Part shown: positions 8,683-18,571 of the stretch, one piece after another
Numbering within the stretch: position 1 is the first letter of the stretch
How the letters are laid out: each line of letters starts with the position of its first letter
NCBI RefSeq assembly: GCF_027625995.1
Contig: NZ_CP115396.1
Span: 4,611,001 to 4,675,000 of the forward strand
Source: Hymenobacter yonginensis
GTDB lineage: Bacteria; Bacteroidota; Bacteroidia; Cytophagales; Hymenobacteraceae
Reading direction: 5' to 3'
DNA: 64,000 bases
Notes under the pieces: generated by a model
Seen by the model: the letters and a program-made list of their open reading frames with translations, nothing else
Databases searched by the model: none
What the model was told of the DNA's origin: nothing
Made by a program: the position numbers and the translations under genes

Positions 8683-9315
8683 CTACAGCTTAGCCAACGC
8701 ATTCAGGTCAATAGTGCGGGCGACTTGCTTCACGAAATCTGTGTTGTTCTGCCCGTCCGATTCCACGGCCACAAAAAAACGGTCGCCTACGCCCAGGGCT
8801 ACGCTGGCTTTGCGCTCTTTCTTCTGCAGCGTCTCCCACCCCCGGATGTTGCCCACCCCCAGGTCGAAGCTCCGCATGAGTTGCGCATCATCTTCCTGCG
8901 CAAAGCCCGCCGATAGCATGGCCGTAGTGCCGGCGTACAGGGCGTTAGCGCCGTTGTAGTCTACCAGCCGCACCTTCAGGCGCTGGCTACCGTGGCGGTA
9001 GTGCCGCTCGCAGGTGGAATAGTTGATGCCATGCAGGCTGACGGATTCGCCCTTCGGCTCGCCCACTGCCTCGAAGCTGGCTAACCTAGCCGGTAGGTAA
9101 CGCGCCAGCTCTTGATACGGCAGCGAGGTGGTATCGCCGTGGGCCATGCGGGCGGCGTGTTGCCGCTGTTGCCTTCTTATCGCCGCTCCCACGTGGCGGG
9201 CGGCCCGAATGCTACTGCTGGCGGTAGTGTAGCGGCTGCGTGCCTCTTGTAGCTGCCCACAGGCGGCCAATAACCCTAATTCGGCGCAGACCAGAAGAAG
9301 TCCTAAACGGTTCAT
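8683..9315 (-). CDS. Lipoprotein of unknown function
   Basis: 210 residues with a lipoprotein signal: MNRLGLLLVCAELGLLAACG, lipobox LAAC, lipid anchor at Cys19. Residues 25-60 form an Arg/Gln/Ala-rich helix. The C-terminal two thirds look alpha/beta, with VRLVDYNGANALYAGTTAML near the middle and TIDLNALAKL at the very end. This pattern (one domain ending in DLxxLAxL) occurs in uncharacterised Bacteroidota lipoproteins, but I cannot name the family. It is a single gene bounded by terminators on both sides. The product should be anchored in the envelope. Confidence 0.65.
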   Translation of the reverse strand: MNRLGLLLVCAELGLLAACGQLQEARSRYTTASSSIRAARHVGAAIRRQQRQHAARMAHGDTTSLPYQELARYLPARLASFEAVGEPKGESVSLHGINYSTCERHYRHGSQRLKVRLVDYNGANALYAGTTAMLSAGFAQEDDAQLMRSFDLGVGNIRGWETLQKKERKASVALGVGDRFFVAVESDGQNNTDFVKQVARTIDLNALAKL

Positions 9316-9458
9316 GGCGGGTAGGGTATAGGGGAGCAGGATCGGGGCTGTCTGCTGACTGATCTTAGGTGCAATTCAATCTATTTATGATGCTAAAATA
9401 GTTTCCTCTGCAGGTGAGATCAATAGCATGATGATGTGACGTGTTACCAGATACAAAC

Positions 9459-9494
9459 GAAAAGGCCCCTACTGCACGCAGTAGGGGCCTTTTC
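9459..9494. terminator. Intrinsic terminator after infB
   Basis: Perfect 17-bp inverted repeat (GAAAAGGCCCCTACTGC and its complement) with a 2-nt loop; A/T tracts on both sides, so it can work in both directions. It lies 20 nt after the infB stop. Confidence 0.9.
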
Positions 9495-9513
9495 ATTGAA
9501 ATCGGGAGGCTGC

Positions 9514-12500
9514 TTACAGCGTCCGTTTCACTTCCTGTTCTTCGAAGCCTTCGATGTTGTCACCTTCCTGGAGGTCATCGAAATTCTTAAGCGAGATACC
9601 GCACTCGTAGCCCTGGCGTACTTCCGACACATCGTCTTTGTAGCGCTTAAGGTCTTTGATTTCGCCCGAGTACACCACAATGCCGTTGCGAACAAGCCGC
9701 ACTTTGGTTTTGCGGGTGAAAGTACCGTCCGTCACCATGCAGCCACCAATGGCGCCCACTTTGGTGATGTTGAATACCTGGCGAATCTCGGCGTTGGCTA
9801 CCACTACATCTTTCACCGTCGGGGCCAGCATGCCTTCCATGGCATCCTTCACCTCGTTGATGGCGTTGTAGATGATCGAGTAGAGGCGGATGTCGATCTG
9901 CTCCTGCTCGGCCAGCTTGCGGGCGCTCTGCGACGGCCGCACCTGGAAACCGATGATGATTGCGTCGGAGGCCGAAGCCAGCAACACGTCGGATTCCGAG
10001 ATGGCACCCACGCTCTTGCTGAGGATGTTCACGGCCACTTCTGGCGTGCTCAGCTTCAGTAGCGAGTCGGCCAGTGCTTCCACCGAGCCATCCACGTCGC
10101 CTTTCACAATCACATTCAGCTCCTTGAACGAACCGATAGCCAGACGGCGACCAATCTCGTCGAGGGTGATATGCTTCTTAGTGCGCATGCTCTGCTCGCG
10201 GGCCAGCTGCTGACGCTGGGTGGCCAGCTCGCGGGCTTCGCGCTCAGTTTCCATCACCTGGATCTTGTCGCCGGCCTGTGGGGCCCCGGTCAGACCAAGT
10301 ACCTGCACCGGAGTAGCCGGGCCGGCGGTTTTCATTTTCTTACCGCGGTGGTCGGTCATGGCCTTCACGCGGCCGAAGTGCGGACCAGCCAGCACGATGT
10401 CGCCCACTTTCATGGTGCCCGTCTGTACCAGGATGGTAGTTACGTAGCCCCGGCCCTTGTCGAGCGAAGCTTCAATAACGGCACCCACGGCGTTGCGGTC
10501 CGGGTTGGCTTTCAGTTCCAGAATCTCGGCTTCCAGCAGGACTTTCTCCAGCAGGTCGTCGATGCCCAGACCGGTTTTGGCCGATACTTCCTGGCTCTGG
10601 TACTTACCGCCCCATTCTTCCACCAGTACGTTGATCACCGACAGCTCCTCACGGACTTTGTCGGGGTTAGCGCCAGGCTTATCGATTTTGTTGAGGGCAA
10701 TTACAATCGGAACACCAGCGGCTTGCGCGTGGTTGATGGCCTCTTTGGTTTGTGGCATCACCGAGTCGTCGGCAGCTACCACAATGATGGCAATGTCCGT
10801 AATCTTGGCACCACGGGCACGCATGGCCGTAAAGGCTTCGTGACCCGGCGTATCCAGGAAGGTTACGCGCTTGCCCGACTTGGTCATTACATCGTAGGCG
10901 CCGATGTGCTGCGTGATACCGCCGGCTTCGCCTTTGGCCACGCTGGCGTTGCGGATGTAGTCAAGCAGCGAGGTCTTGCCGTGGTCGACGTGGCCCATGA
11001 TGGTCACAATCGGAGCGCGCGGCTGCAGATCCTCTTCGTTGTCGGTGATTTCCACCACCGTGTCCTCTTCCTCAGCCGACAGGAATTCCACGTCGTAGCC
11101 GAACTCATCGGCAATAACGGTAATGGCTTCGGCGTCGAGGCGCTGGTTGATGGACACGAACATGCCCATGTTCAGGCAGACCTTGATAATCTCGTTCACC
11201 GACACGTCCATCAGCGACGCCAGGTCGTTGGCGGAAATGAACTCGGTTACTTTGAGGGTTTTGGCGTCCAGCTCGTTTTGCGCGCGCTGGGCCTCGCGGT
11301 CCTCGGCTACACCAGCCCGCTTGTCGCGGCGGTACTTAGCACGGTTGTTATTGTTGCCACCACGGCCGCCGCTGAGCTTGGCCAGCGTAGCCTTGATCTG
11401 CTCCTGAATCTGCTTGTCGTTCTGCTCGGGCGTGAGCGGAACGGTTGGCTGCGTGCGCTGGCCGGGGCCACCGGGGCGCTGACCTGGGCCGCCGGGGCGT
11501 TGGCCGGGGCCACCACCGGGGCGCTGGCCGGGGCCACCTGCCGGGCGGTTGCCCTGGTAGCCACCGCTACCTTGCTGGGTGCCCTGGTTAGCCGAGCCCG
11601 GCTGGGTAGCACCTCCCGGGCCAGGCAGACGCTGGCGCTTCTTCTTGTCAGCAGCCAGGCCGCTTTTGCGCACGTCGGAGGACGCCACGGGGCGGGCACC
11701 GCGCCCACCACGCCGCGACGAATCGAGCGGTAGTTCAATCTTGCCCAATACCGTCAGGCCTTTCAGCTGGTCGGCTTTGGCTACAATGGTGCCGGCCGGC
11801 TCCTCTGCAGGAGCAGTAGGCTCCGCAGGCGCTGCCGCGGCAGGTGCCGGAGTAGCCGCTACTGGAGCAGGAGCTGCCGGAGCAGGCTGTGGGGCTGGAG
11901 TAGGAGCGGGGGCTGCAGCCGGAGCTTCAGCAACCGGAGCCTTAGCGGGCTCGGGTGCTACTGGGGCTGGCGCAGGCGCCGCTGCTACCGGAGTAGGCGC
12001 CGGGGCAGGGGTTTCAACAGGTTTGGGGGCCGGAGCAGGAGCTGGGGCTGCCACCGGAGCGGCCGGGGCCGGCTTGGTTTCAGCAACCGGAGCTTCAACT
12101 GGCTTGGGGGCCGAAGCCGCAACAGGGGCCGGTGGCGTAGCGGCGGCCACCGGGGCTGCAGGAGCAGCGGGGCGGGGCGCCATGGGCCGGCCTTTGGCAT
12201 CCAGCTCCAGCTTGCCCAGCACTTTGAGGCCGGGCACCTTGGGCGCTTCCTCAGTAGGCTGTGGGGCTGGGGCGGCGGCCACTACGGGCGCAGCAACCGG
12301 AGCCGCTGCCACCGGAGCGGGGGCAGGAGCTTCTACGGGCTTGGGAGCCGGGGCTTTCGGGGCAGCGGGCTCAGCCGGACGGGCATGGGCAGCCGCTTCC
12401 AGCTCGCTTTGGCGCTTGGCCTGGCTGAGCTTAGCGGCCTCCAGCTTGTCCTGGGCTGAAGACGCAAATTCCTTGTCCAGCAACGCTACCTGCTCGGGAG

Positions 12501-12627
12501 TGAGCTTGGTTGTGGGCTTGTTTTCTACCGGAAATCCCTTTTTCGTTAGTGTTTCCACTATCGTGGACATGCCAACGTTCAGGTCTTTGGCTGCCTGACT
12601 AAGCCGTTTGGTTGCTGCTTCCGCCAT
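9514..12627 (-). CDS. infB: Translation initiation factor IF-2
   Basis: 1037 residues from the ATG at 12627 ([11 protein letters not shown]). IF2_N domain at 1-55; Ala/Pro-rich low-complexity linker at roughly 85-310; Gly/Arg/Gln-rich stretch at about 340-400; then the conserved core. The G domain begins near residue 540 with [12 protein letters not shown] (G1), followed by DTPGHEAF (G3), ALNKIDKPG (G4) and SAKTG (G5). Domains II, III and IV (initiator fMet-tRNA binding) complete the C-terminus. The protein brings fMet-tRNA to the 30S subunit and promotes subunit joining. It is longer than E. coli IF-2 because of the linker. It is the last gene of rimP-nusA-infB, with its own extra promoter box in the gap. 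Confidence 0.97.
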   Translation of the reverse strand: MAEAATKRLSQAAKDLNVGMSTIVETLTKKGFPVENKPTTKLTPEQVALLDKEFASSAQDKLEAAKLSQAKRQSELEAAAHARPAEPAAPKAPAPKPVEAPAPAPVAAAPVAAPVVAAAPAPQPTEEAPKVPGLKVLGKLELDAKGRPMAPRPAAPAAPVAAATPPAPVAASAPKPVEAPVAETKPAPAAPVAAPAPAPAPKPVETPAPAPTPVAAAPAPAPVAPEPAKAPVAEAPAAAPAPTPAPQPAPAAPAPVAATPAPAAAAPAEPTAPAEEPAGTIVAKADQLKGLTVLGKIELPLDSSRRGGRGARPVASSDVRKSGLAADKKKRQRLPGPGGATQPGSANQGTQQGSGGYQGNRPAGGPGQRPGGGPGQRPGGPGQRPGGPGQRTQPTVPLTPEQNDKQIQEQIKATLAKLSGGRGGNNNNRAKYRRDKRAGVAEDREAQRAQNELDAKTLKVTEFISANDLASLMDVSVNEIIKVCLNMGMFVSINQRLDAEAITVIADEFGYDVEFLSAEEEDTVVEITDNEEDLQPRAPIVTIMGHVDHGKTSLLDYIRNASVAKGEAGGITQHIGAYDVMTKSGKRVTFLDTPGHEAFTAMRARGAKITDIAIIVVAADDSVMPQTKEAINHAQAAGVPIVIALNKIDKPGANPDKVREELSVINVLVEEWGGKYQSQEVSAKTGLGIDDLLEKVLLEAEILELKANPDRNAVGAVIEASLDKGRGYVTTILVQTGTMKVGDIVLAGPHFGRVKAMTDHRGKKMKTAGPATPVQVLGLTGAPQAGDKIQVMETEREARELATQRQQLAREQSMRTKKHITLDEIGRRLAIGSFKELNVIVKGDVDGSVEALADSLLKLSTPEVAVNILSKSVGAISESDVLLASASDAIIIGFQVRPSQSARKLAEQEQIDIRLYSIIYNAINEVKDAMEGMLAPTVKDVVVANAEIRQVFNITKVGAIGGCMVTDGTFTRKTKVRLVRNGIVVYSGEIKDLKRYKDDVSEVRQGYECGISLKNFDDLQEGDNIEGFEEQEVKRTL

Positions 12628-12660
12628 TCTATGCTCGCGAACGATACTCTTATCTTGGTG

Positions 12661-12668
12661 CAAAGGTA
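12661..12668 (-). promoter_or_regulatory. -7 box TACCTTTG in front of infB
   Basis: Exact TAnnTTTG match in the nusA-infB gap, 33 nt before the infB ATG. It suggests an internal promoter that lets infB be made separately from rimP-nusA. Confidence 0.45.
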
Positions 12669-12757
12669 CTATATTAAATGGTGCCAGCCGGTGTTACGGT
12701 GTTAAAGCAGGCCGGCTGGCCCGATTTAACGCCTTTGCCGGGCCGAAGCCCGCGCGC

Positions 12758-14053
12758 TCATTGCGCGTTGTCGCTGGCAGTGGAGGTTTCTGCTTCGTCG
12801 GTGCTCTCTTCTTCGCCTTCAAATTCGTTGCGGATGACGCGGAAAACGTCTTCTACAGTTTCCTCTTCCAGCTCCGTGCGGCGCACGATGTCTTCTTTGC
12901 TTACGGCCAATACGGCGCGCCCGGTGTCGAGGCCAATTTTCTTGAGCTCGTCGATGATCCAGGCTTCGAGCTCATCCGAGAATTCATCGAGGGCAATGTC
13001 TTCTTCGTAGTCGCCGGCATCCCGGAACACGTCGATTTCCATGCCCACCAGCCGCGAGGCCAGCTTGATGTTGGCGCCGCCCCGGCCGATGGCCAGTGAA
13101 ACCTGGTCGGGCTTCAAGAACACCGAAACCCGGCCGGTTTGTTCGTTTATTTTCATCGACGTGAGCTTGGCCGGCGACAGGGCCCGCGCAATGTAGAGCT
13201 CCAGGTTGTCGGTGTAGTTGATGACGTCGATGTTCTCGTTTTCCAGCTCACGCACTACGGCGTGAATCCGGGAGCCTTTCATGCCTACGCAGGCACCTAC
13301 CGGGTCGATACGGTCGTCGTAGCTTTCTACGGCTACTTTGGCCCGCTCGCCGGGCTCGCGCACGATGTTTTTGATGGTGATCAGGCCATCATAAATCTCG
13401 GGCACCTCCTGCTCGAACAACCGCTCGAGGAAAGCAGGCGCCGCGCGCGACAGGATGATTTTGGGCGTGCCGTTGATGATTTCCACCTTGTGCACCACTG
13501 CCCGTACGGAGTCGCCCTTGCGGTAGCGGTCCTTCGGGATCTGCTCGCCTTTGGGCAGCACCAGCTCGTTTTCGTCTTTGTCGAGGATGAGGGCCTCGCG
13601 GCTCCATACCTGATAGACTTCGCCAGCGATGATTTCACCCACCTGGTCTTTGTAGGTCTGATAGAGGTGGTCGCGCTCCAGGTCCTTCACGCGCTGAATC
13701 AGCGTCTGGCGGGCCATGAGCACGGCGCGGCGGCCGAAGTCTTCCAGCTTCACCTCTTCCGTCACCTGCTCGCCTACTTCGAAGTCGGGCTCGATTTTCT
13801 GCGCCTCAGCCAGCGGAATTTTGTCGTGGTCCCAGATATCCTCCGAGTCATCGTCCACGATTTCGCGGTTGCGGTAGATTTCCAGGTCGCCCTTGTCCAC
13901 GTTGAGAATGACGTCGAAGTTGGCGTCATCGGTGTACTTTTTGCGAATCATGGTCCGGAACACGTCTTCGAGGATGCTCATCATCGTGGGACGGTCGATG
14001 TTTTTGCTCCGGGCGAATTCGGCAAACGATTCAATCAGGACGTTGCTGTTCAT
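12758..14053 (-). CDS. nusA: Transcription termination/antitermination factor NusA
   Basis: 431 residues. NusA N-terminal RNA-polymerase-binding domain (about 1-130, SFAEFARSKNIDRPTMMSIL at the start), S1 RNA-binding domain (about 135-200), then KH domains containing VGACVGMKGSRIHAVVREL and VSLAIGRGGANIKLASRL (GxxG loops). The tail is acidic (EEESTDEAETSTASDNAQ) and lacks the E. coli-type acidic repeats, as usual in this phylum. It slows RNA polymerase at pauses and helps both intrinsic termination and rRNA antitermination. It lies between rimP (101-nt gap) and infB (130-nt gap). Confidence 0.97.
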   Translation of the reverse strand: MNSNVLIESFAEFARSKNIDRPTMMSILEDVFRTMIRKKYTDDANFDVILNVDKGDLEIYRNREIVDDDSEDIWDHDKIPLAEAQKIEPDFEVGEQVTEEVKLEDFGRRAVLMARQTLIQRVKDLERDHLYQTYKDQVGEIIAGEVYQVWSREALILDKDENELVLPKGEQIPKDRYRKGDSVRAVVHKVEIINGTPKIILSRAAPAFLERLFEQEVPEIYDGLITIKNIVREPGERAKVAVESYDDRIDPVGACVGMKGSRIHAVVRELENENIDVINYTDNLELYIARALSPAKLTSMKINEQTGRVSVFLKPDQVSLAIGRGGANIKLASRLVGMEIDVFRDAGDYEEDIALDEFSDELEAWIIDELKKIGLDTGRAVLAVSKEDIVRRTELEEETVEDVFRVIRNEFEGEEESTDEAETSTASDNAQ

Positions 14054-14154
14054 CTGATTTAAACTGTTGAATTGTTGAATTGCTGCAGAAAAGGTGGCTG
14101 GCTTTCTTTTACGAAAAAAGACAACGGCTGGTCTGACAAGCTATTAAGTCCGTG

Positions 14155-14625
14155 TTACTTAAACGAAATGACGATCCGCGCTTCCGCAATGCTGGCAAAC
14201 GGCACGAGTGCGGCGGGCAGCGTTTTGGTTTTGCTTTTCTCCTTAATCACCTCGGCCAGCTGCAGCCCTTCGGCCTCAATGGCTTCCAGGGTACCGGTTT
14301 TTTCGGTGCCGTCGGCCAGCTTCAGGCTGAAGGTGCGGCCCACGTGCCGGGTGTACTGGCGCGGGTCGGTGAGGGGCTGGTCGGCACCGGGGGAGGTGAC
14401 TTCCAGCGAGTAGGCAGCATCTTCGCCGTAGGCTTCGTCGATGCGCTTAGCCAGCCGGCGGCTCACTTTGGCGCACTCGTCTATGCCCAGGCCCTGCTCA
14501 CTATCGAGCGTGACGGTGATTTTGGGCCGGATGGCGTCGGATACGCTCAGGTCTACCACGAACAGGTCGAAACCGGTAAGGCTATCCTGGAGCATCTCGT
14601 CGATGCGGTGTTGATCGAAATTCAT
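14155..14625 (-). CDS. rimP: Ribosome maturation factor RimP
   Basis: 156 residues from the ATG at 14625 (MNFDQHRIDEML). Typical RimP core DLFVVDLSVSD..ITVTLDSEQGLGIDECAKVSRRL in the N-terminal domain and YSLEVTSPGADQPLTDPRQY before the SH3-like C-terminal domain. It assists maturation of the 30S subunit. The start chosen avoids the upstream in-frame stretch, which is the leader hairpin. It is the first gene of rimP-nusA-infB, transcribed from a full promoter at 14695-14725 with a terminator-like hairpin between promoter and gene. Confidence 0.95.
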   Translation of the reverse strand: MNFDQHRIDEMLQDSLTGFDLFVVDLSVSDAIRPKITVTLDSEQGLGIDECAKVSRRLAKRIDEAYGEDAAYSLEVTSPGADQPLTDPRQYTRHVGRTFSLKLADGTEKTGTLEAIEAEGLQLAEVIKEKSKTKTLPAALVPFASIAEARIVISFK

Positions 14626-14642
14626 CGGGTCTTGAACCGGGT

Positions 14643-14676
14643 GATAAAAGAAAGAGGGGACGCTACGTCCCCTCTT
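14643..14676 (-). terminator. Leader hairpin with T-rich tail before rimP (putative attenuator)
   Basis: 11-bp stem AAGAGGGGACG / CGTCCCCTCTT with a 3-nt loop, followed on the minus strand by TCTTTTAT. It lies between the promoter and the rimP start, so read-through is needed for expression of the operon. Confidence 0.65.
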
Positions 14677-14694
14677 CACAATCAGAATACTGCG

Positions 14695-14725
14695 CAAATA
14701 TACTAGGATTAACCGCCGAAAGCAA
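14695..14725 (-). promoter_or_regulatory. Promoter of rimP-nusA-infB
   Basis: TTG-N20-TATATTTG on the minus strand: TTG at 14725-14723 and the -7 box at 14702-14695. This is the full Bacteroidota promoter form. Transcription would start near 14688, leaving a leader of about 60 nt. Confidence 0.75.
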
Positions 14726-14733
14726 GTAGGGGC

Positions 14734-14930
14734 TAGGTGATGGGGGTGATGGGGTGATGAGGTGACAAAGGAAGAACGTCATTCCGAGCGGAGCGAGGAA
14801 TCTCGCCTGCGGGCTAATCCGGGTCGTCCCAACTCAGCACGCGAGATTCCTCGCTCCGCTCGGAATGACGTTCTTCCTTTGTCACCTGTCACCTGTCACG
14901 ATTCACCCCATAACCTCATCACCTTATCAC
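14734..14930. repeat. Palindromic element, family A copy 2, with outer G-rich arms
   Basis: Core 14761-14886 has perfect 46-bp arms around a 34-nt loop. Outside the core the left flank holds GTGATGGGG-type units and the right flank holds CACCTGTCACC / CCCCAT / CATCACC units, so the inverted symmetry continues imperfectly outward. It lies between the stop of the T9SS protein gene and the rimP promoter. Confidence 0.9.
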
Positions 14931-14936
14931 CAGAAT

Positions 14937-17900
14937 TCACCGCGTGATTTCCACCCAGCCTTTGGCGCGGCGATTTTCGGTGTCGCGTAGGAGGTAATAG
15001 TAGGTGCCTTCGGGCAGGTTTTCGCCGCCCCAGTTGTTGTGGTAGTCCTGGGTTTCGTAGACCAGCGTGCCCCAGCGGTTGAAGATCTGCAGGCGGGTGG
15101 GCTTGCAGCTGAACAGGGGCTTGAACGTGTCGTTGAGCGAGTCGCGGTTGGGGGTGATGATGTTGGGGACCTTCATTTCGCCCACTTCCAGCGGCGAGAA
15201 GGCTGTTTCGACGACGCAGTTGGAGTACCGCGCCGTGAGCCGGACGGTGTAGGTGCCGGGCTGCTCGTAGAGGTGCGTGGGATTGGCGGTGGTGCCGTGC
15301 GGTGAACCGTCGCCGAAGTCCCAGTCGTAGGTGCCACCAGCCAAGGCAGGCTCAAACTCGCAGTTGAAGGGTGCTAGGCCGGCGTAGCGCGGCGAGGCCG
15401 AGCACACGGGCAGGTTGAGGGGGGCATTGGCCGAGGAAGTGGGCGCTAGCAGCACCGTCCGGACCGCCACGTTTTCGCAGCCGTTCTGCGAGTAAGTGTA
15501 GCGCAGCGGGAAAATGCCGCCGCGGTTGTTGGTGTTGGGTGGCGTGAACAGGCCGCCCGGCGTGACGCCGGTGCCGCTCCAGGTACCACCGGCCGGGGTC
15601 ATACCGCGAAGCTGGAAAGGAGCCATCTGGTCGGCACACAGAGTAGTGTCGCGGCCGGCGCGTACTTCCGGTACCAGGCTTACCACCACCGTCTGGGTGC
15701 CGACGCCGCAGCCCAGCGTATCAGAAATGGCGTAGCGGATGGTGTGCGTGCCGACGCCGGCCACGGTGGGGTTGAAGATGCTGCCCGACACGCCCGGTCC
15801 GCTGAACGTGCCGCCCAGCGGCGTGGCCGTGAGAGCCACACTGCCCGAGTTGACGCAGCGCGGCGGCAGTGGCGCCACCGTCACGGGCCGCTCCGGCGTG
15901 ACCGTGACGCGCAACGGCCGGGTGCTGACGCAGGTGCCGGTGGAAGCCACTGAGTAGGTGAGGATGTTTACTCCCAGCCGCGCCGGAGTGGGCGTGAACT
16001 GGTAGCCGCCGCCGGCCAGGGCCGTGACGCCGGGACCGGTCCAAGTGCCGCCGGCGGGGCTGCCGCCCAGCGTGATGGGCGCGCTGCCCACGCACACGTA
16101 GCGGTTCGGGCCAGGGTCGGCGGTGACGATGCCGAAGTCGATTTTGAAGGCCGCGTTGTTGCAGTTGGTGCTGCGGTTGGTGGTGGAGTAGGTGTTGGCG
16201 CCCGGCGGCATCGGGAAGCCTGATGAGCCGCCGCAGCCGCCGCATACGGCCTGATACACCACACCTTTCTTGTCGAAGCGCGAGGTGCCGCCGTCCACAT
16301 GCTCGCCGCTGCGGCCGCCCCGCTCACCGTAGAAGGTGGCGTATTCCAGAGCCGTCATGCCGGGGCGGAACTGGGCCAGGTAGAAGTCGGAGCCGTCGGT
16401 GGTGGGCTGGATGGCGTTGGGCGTGACGGGCAGGAATGTGGTGCCGCTGCCGCTGGCATCGTTGACGGAGCCGCCCCAGCCACTGATGTAAATTCGCTCG
16501 CAGTCATCCACCAGAAAGGCCGTGAGCGAAATGTCGGGGAAGAGGGTGCGGCCGCTGCCGAAACGAGTGTAGTACAGACTGCTGGATAGCGTAGGGTTGA
16601 GTTTCTGGATGAACTGGCGGCCGTTGGTTACGCCGTAAAGCCCCGCCGTCATGGGCAGGTTGCCCTGGGTCTGGCCCAGCAGATAGGCGTTGTTGGCCGC
16701 ATCCAATTCCACAAAGAAGGCTTGGTCATAGGCAGAGCTGCCGGCGAAGCTGCTTTGTAGCAGCGCGGTGCCGGTGCTGTTCAGGTGCGTGATAAAGCCG
16801 TCCGTAACGCCCTGAAACGTGGTGAGGTAGGCGCCCGGCGTAACGGGGAAGTTGGTGCTGGTGGTGCCGCCCGCCACGTATACCCCGCGCGTGGCATCTA
16901 CCTGCAGAGAATACGCTGCATCGGCGCTGTTGCCGCCCAAATAAGTGGCCCACACGAGCGTGCGCAGATCAGCCGAAAGCTTGGCCACGATGCCGTCGGA
17001 GGTACCGCCCTGGTAGCTGCTGCGGAAGCCGGTGCCGGCCGGGAAGTTCAGGCTGTTCGTAACGGACGCCAGATACACGTTGCCGTCGCTGTCTACGGTC
17101 ACGTCGCCACGGTATGGGTCGCCGTAGTTGACCACCGGTGAGTTGCCAAGCCGCTCGCTCGCTAGGTAGCCGTCGCTGCCCGAACCCCCCAGGAAGGTGC
17201 TGCCGGTAAGCACGCTGCCATTGGCCGACAGCTTGGCAATAAACAAATCAACGCCATTTGAATAAGTGGCCGAACTCATGTTGGAAGGCCTGACGGACGG
17301 CCCTCCATTGTGGCTGGTATCGTAGCAGCCAGTTGAAACCGGGAAGTTGGCAGAGCCGGTAGTGCCCAATATCACCAGCTCACCGCGCGGATTCACGACC
17401 ATGCTATGGGGGGCGTCCATGCTGGTGCCGCCCAGGTAGGTGGCGTAGAGGCGCGCCGTGGAGCCGCTGACGGCGGTATTGTATTTGATAATGCCAACGT
17501 CGGTGGCGCCGGCAAACGTAGTCTGAAACGAACCCAGCGTGGAGGGGTAGCCGGCCGCAAACACCACGCCGCCCGAGTACATATTACCCTGCGCGTCATA
17601 AGTGGCCGTGAAGCCCCAGTTGTCGGCCGTGGAGCCGGTAAACGACGAGAAGATAACGGTCGGGTCGATGACGAGCGGGCGGCGCCGGTCGTACTGGCCC
17701 AGTCGGAAGCTGACTGTGGTACCCTGCAGCACGAAGGCGCACGGTACGGCCACGCGCTGGCCGCGGGCGTCGGTCTGCCAGGCTTTGGGGGCCTGCTCGG
17801 TGAGGTGGCCAATAGACGTTTGCACCAGCAGGCTGCCGTCGGGACTAAGGCTGAGCTTGTCGAGGCCGGTGTAGCGCAGCCGGATGGCGGCGGGCTTGCT

Positions 17901-18431
17901 GTTGGGAGCCACCAGAAAGTCGTATTCCAGTTGCTGCTGCGTGTTTTCGTAGACTACGGCCCCGATGCCGGGGTACAGGTTCTGGTAGCGCACCCGCCGG
18001 AAGCCGCGGGCATTGCTGGCCCAGTGGTGCGGGTCGGAGCCCTGGAAGTAGTTGTAAGGCGCTGCCGTCCCGTCTTCGCCGGTCAGGTCGGGGGCGGGGC
18101 TGGCTCCCTCAAACGACACCGAATAGGCGTGGCCGCGCAGGTTGTCGTCGGTGGCCGTGGGCAGGGTCTCGGTTTCGGCGCCGTGGTGGGCGTGGCGGCG
18201 CAGGGCGGCGGGGTCGAGGAAGCTGTAGGTGAAGCCGGCTGGCCCCACGAACAGCTGGCCGCTGGGCAGTTGGGCGCCGTAGCGGGTGGCAGCGTCCCAC
18301 TGGCCTTTGTTTTCGATGAATTCCAGCGAGGCCTTCTCGGTGGGTACGGCCTGCGGGGGGCGGGCAGCCAGGGCCGGCAGCGCGGCCAGTAAGGTGCTGA
18401 ATGTAAGAACCCGGAATGTAGAAAGGAGCAT
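14937..18431 (-). CDS. Giant exported protein, T9SS type B (gliding-associated) C-terminus
   Basis: 1164 residues with a signal peptide ending near LPALAAR. Residues about 30-240 match the domain that precedes SBBP repeats in Bacteroidota (FIENKGQWDAATRYGAQLP). About 245-700 holds several SBBP-type beta-propeller repeats with the recurrent YLGGS...D..Y pattern. About 735-1010 holds repeated Ig-like units with GGTWTGPGV or GGTFSGPGV. A PKD domain with WDFGDGSPHG lies near 1034. The last 80 residues, from VPNIITPNRDSLNDTFKP to the end, are the CHU_C / type B sorting domain, with FNRWGTLVYE and GTYYYLL. The protein should be exported by the T9SS and attached or released at the surface as an adhesin-like filament. 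Single gene. Confidence 0.9.
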   Translation of the reverse strand: MLLSTFRVLTFSTLLAALPALAARPPQAVPTEKASLEFIENKGQWDAATRYGAQLPSGQLFVGPAGFTYSFLDPAALRRHAHHGAETETLPTATDDNLRGHAYSVSFEGASPAPDLTGEDGTAAPYNYFQGSDPHHWASNARGFRRVRYQNLYPGIGAVVYENTQQQLEYDFLVAPNSKPAAIRLRYTGLDKLSLSPDGSLLVQTSIGHLTEQAPKAWQTDARGQRVAVPCAFVLQGTTVSFRLGQYDRRRPLVIDPTVIFSSFTGSTADNWGFTATYDAQGNMYSGGVVFAAGYPSTLGSFQTTFAGATDVGIIKYNTAVSGSTARLYATYLGGTSMDAPHSMVVNPRGELVILGTTGSANFPVSTGCYDTSHNGGPSVRPSNMSSATYSNGVDLFIAKLSANGSVLTGSTFLGGSGSDGYLASERLGNSPVVNYGDPYRGDVTVDSDGNVYLASVTNSLNFPAGTGFRSSYQGGTSDGIVAKLSADLRTLVWATYLGGNSADAAYSLQVDATRGVYVAGGTTSTNFPVTPGAYLTTFQGVTDGFITHLNSTGTALLQSSFAGSSAYDQAFFVELDAANNAYLLGQTQGNLPMTAGLYGVTNGRQFIQKLNPTLSSSLYYTRFGSGRTLFPDISLTAFLVDDCERIYISGWGGSVNDASGSGTTFLPVTPNAIQPTTDGSDFYLAQFRPGMTALEYATFYGERGGRSGEHVDGGTSRFDKKGVVYQAVCGGCGGSSGFPMPPGANTYSTTNRSTNCNNAAFKIDFGIVTADPGPNRYVCVGSAPITLGGSPAGGTWTGPGVTALAGGGYQFTPTPARLGVNILTYSVASTGTCVSTRPLRVTVTPERPVTVAPLPPRCVNSGSVALTATPLGGTFSGPGVSGSIFNPTVAGVGTHTIRYAISDTLGCGVGTQTVVVSLVPEVRAGRDTTLCADQMAPFQLRGMTPAGGTWSGTGVTPGGLFTPPNTNNRGGIFPLRYTYSQNGCENVAVRTVLLAPTSSANAPLNLPVCSASPRYAGLAPFNCEFEPALAGGTYDWDFGDGSPHGTTANPTHLYEQPGTYTVRLTARYSNCVVETAFSPLEVGEMKVPNIITPNRDSLNDTFKPLFSCKPTRLQIFNRWGTLVYETQDYHNNWGGENLPEGTYYYLLRDTENRRAKGWVEITR

Positions 18432-18524
18432 AGCGTAGTGGTAAAGCCGAAACTAAAAGTACAACGAAAAGCAGGGCCCGAAACGTGCGCAAGAATCGGG
18501 CCCGGAGCCTAGCCGGGTTCCGCT

Positions 18525-18532
18525 TACCTTTG
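18525..18532 (+). promoter_or_regulatory. -7 box TACCTTTG
   Basis: Exact TAnnTTTG match 39 nt before the GTG start at 18572. Confidence 0.45.
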
Positions 18533-18571
18533 TAGTCTCACCCCCGGCCACTCAGCCGGCTTGCTTCTGCC

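Noticed and set aside
8486-8683. 65-codon minus-strand frame joined to the stop of the 8683-9315 gene
   Set aside because: GTG start sharing a base with the stop is suggestive, but the composition lacks a coding pattern and no family is recognised.
11579-12598. Long Gly/Ala-rich open frame on the plus strand
   Set aside because: It is the antisense of the Ala/Pro-rich linker of infB; GC-rich repeats leave the opposite strand open. No promoter, start context or family.
14762-14947. Short plus-strand frame with HSERSEESR
   Set aside because: A translation of palindrome copy 2; this peptide motif is a known false product of this repeat type.
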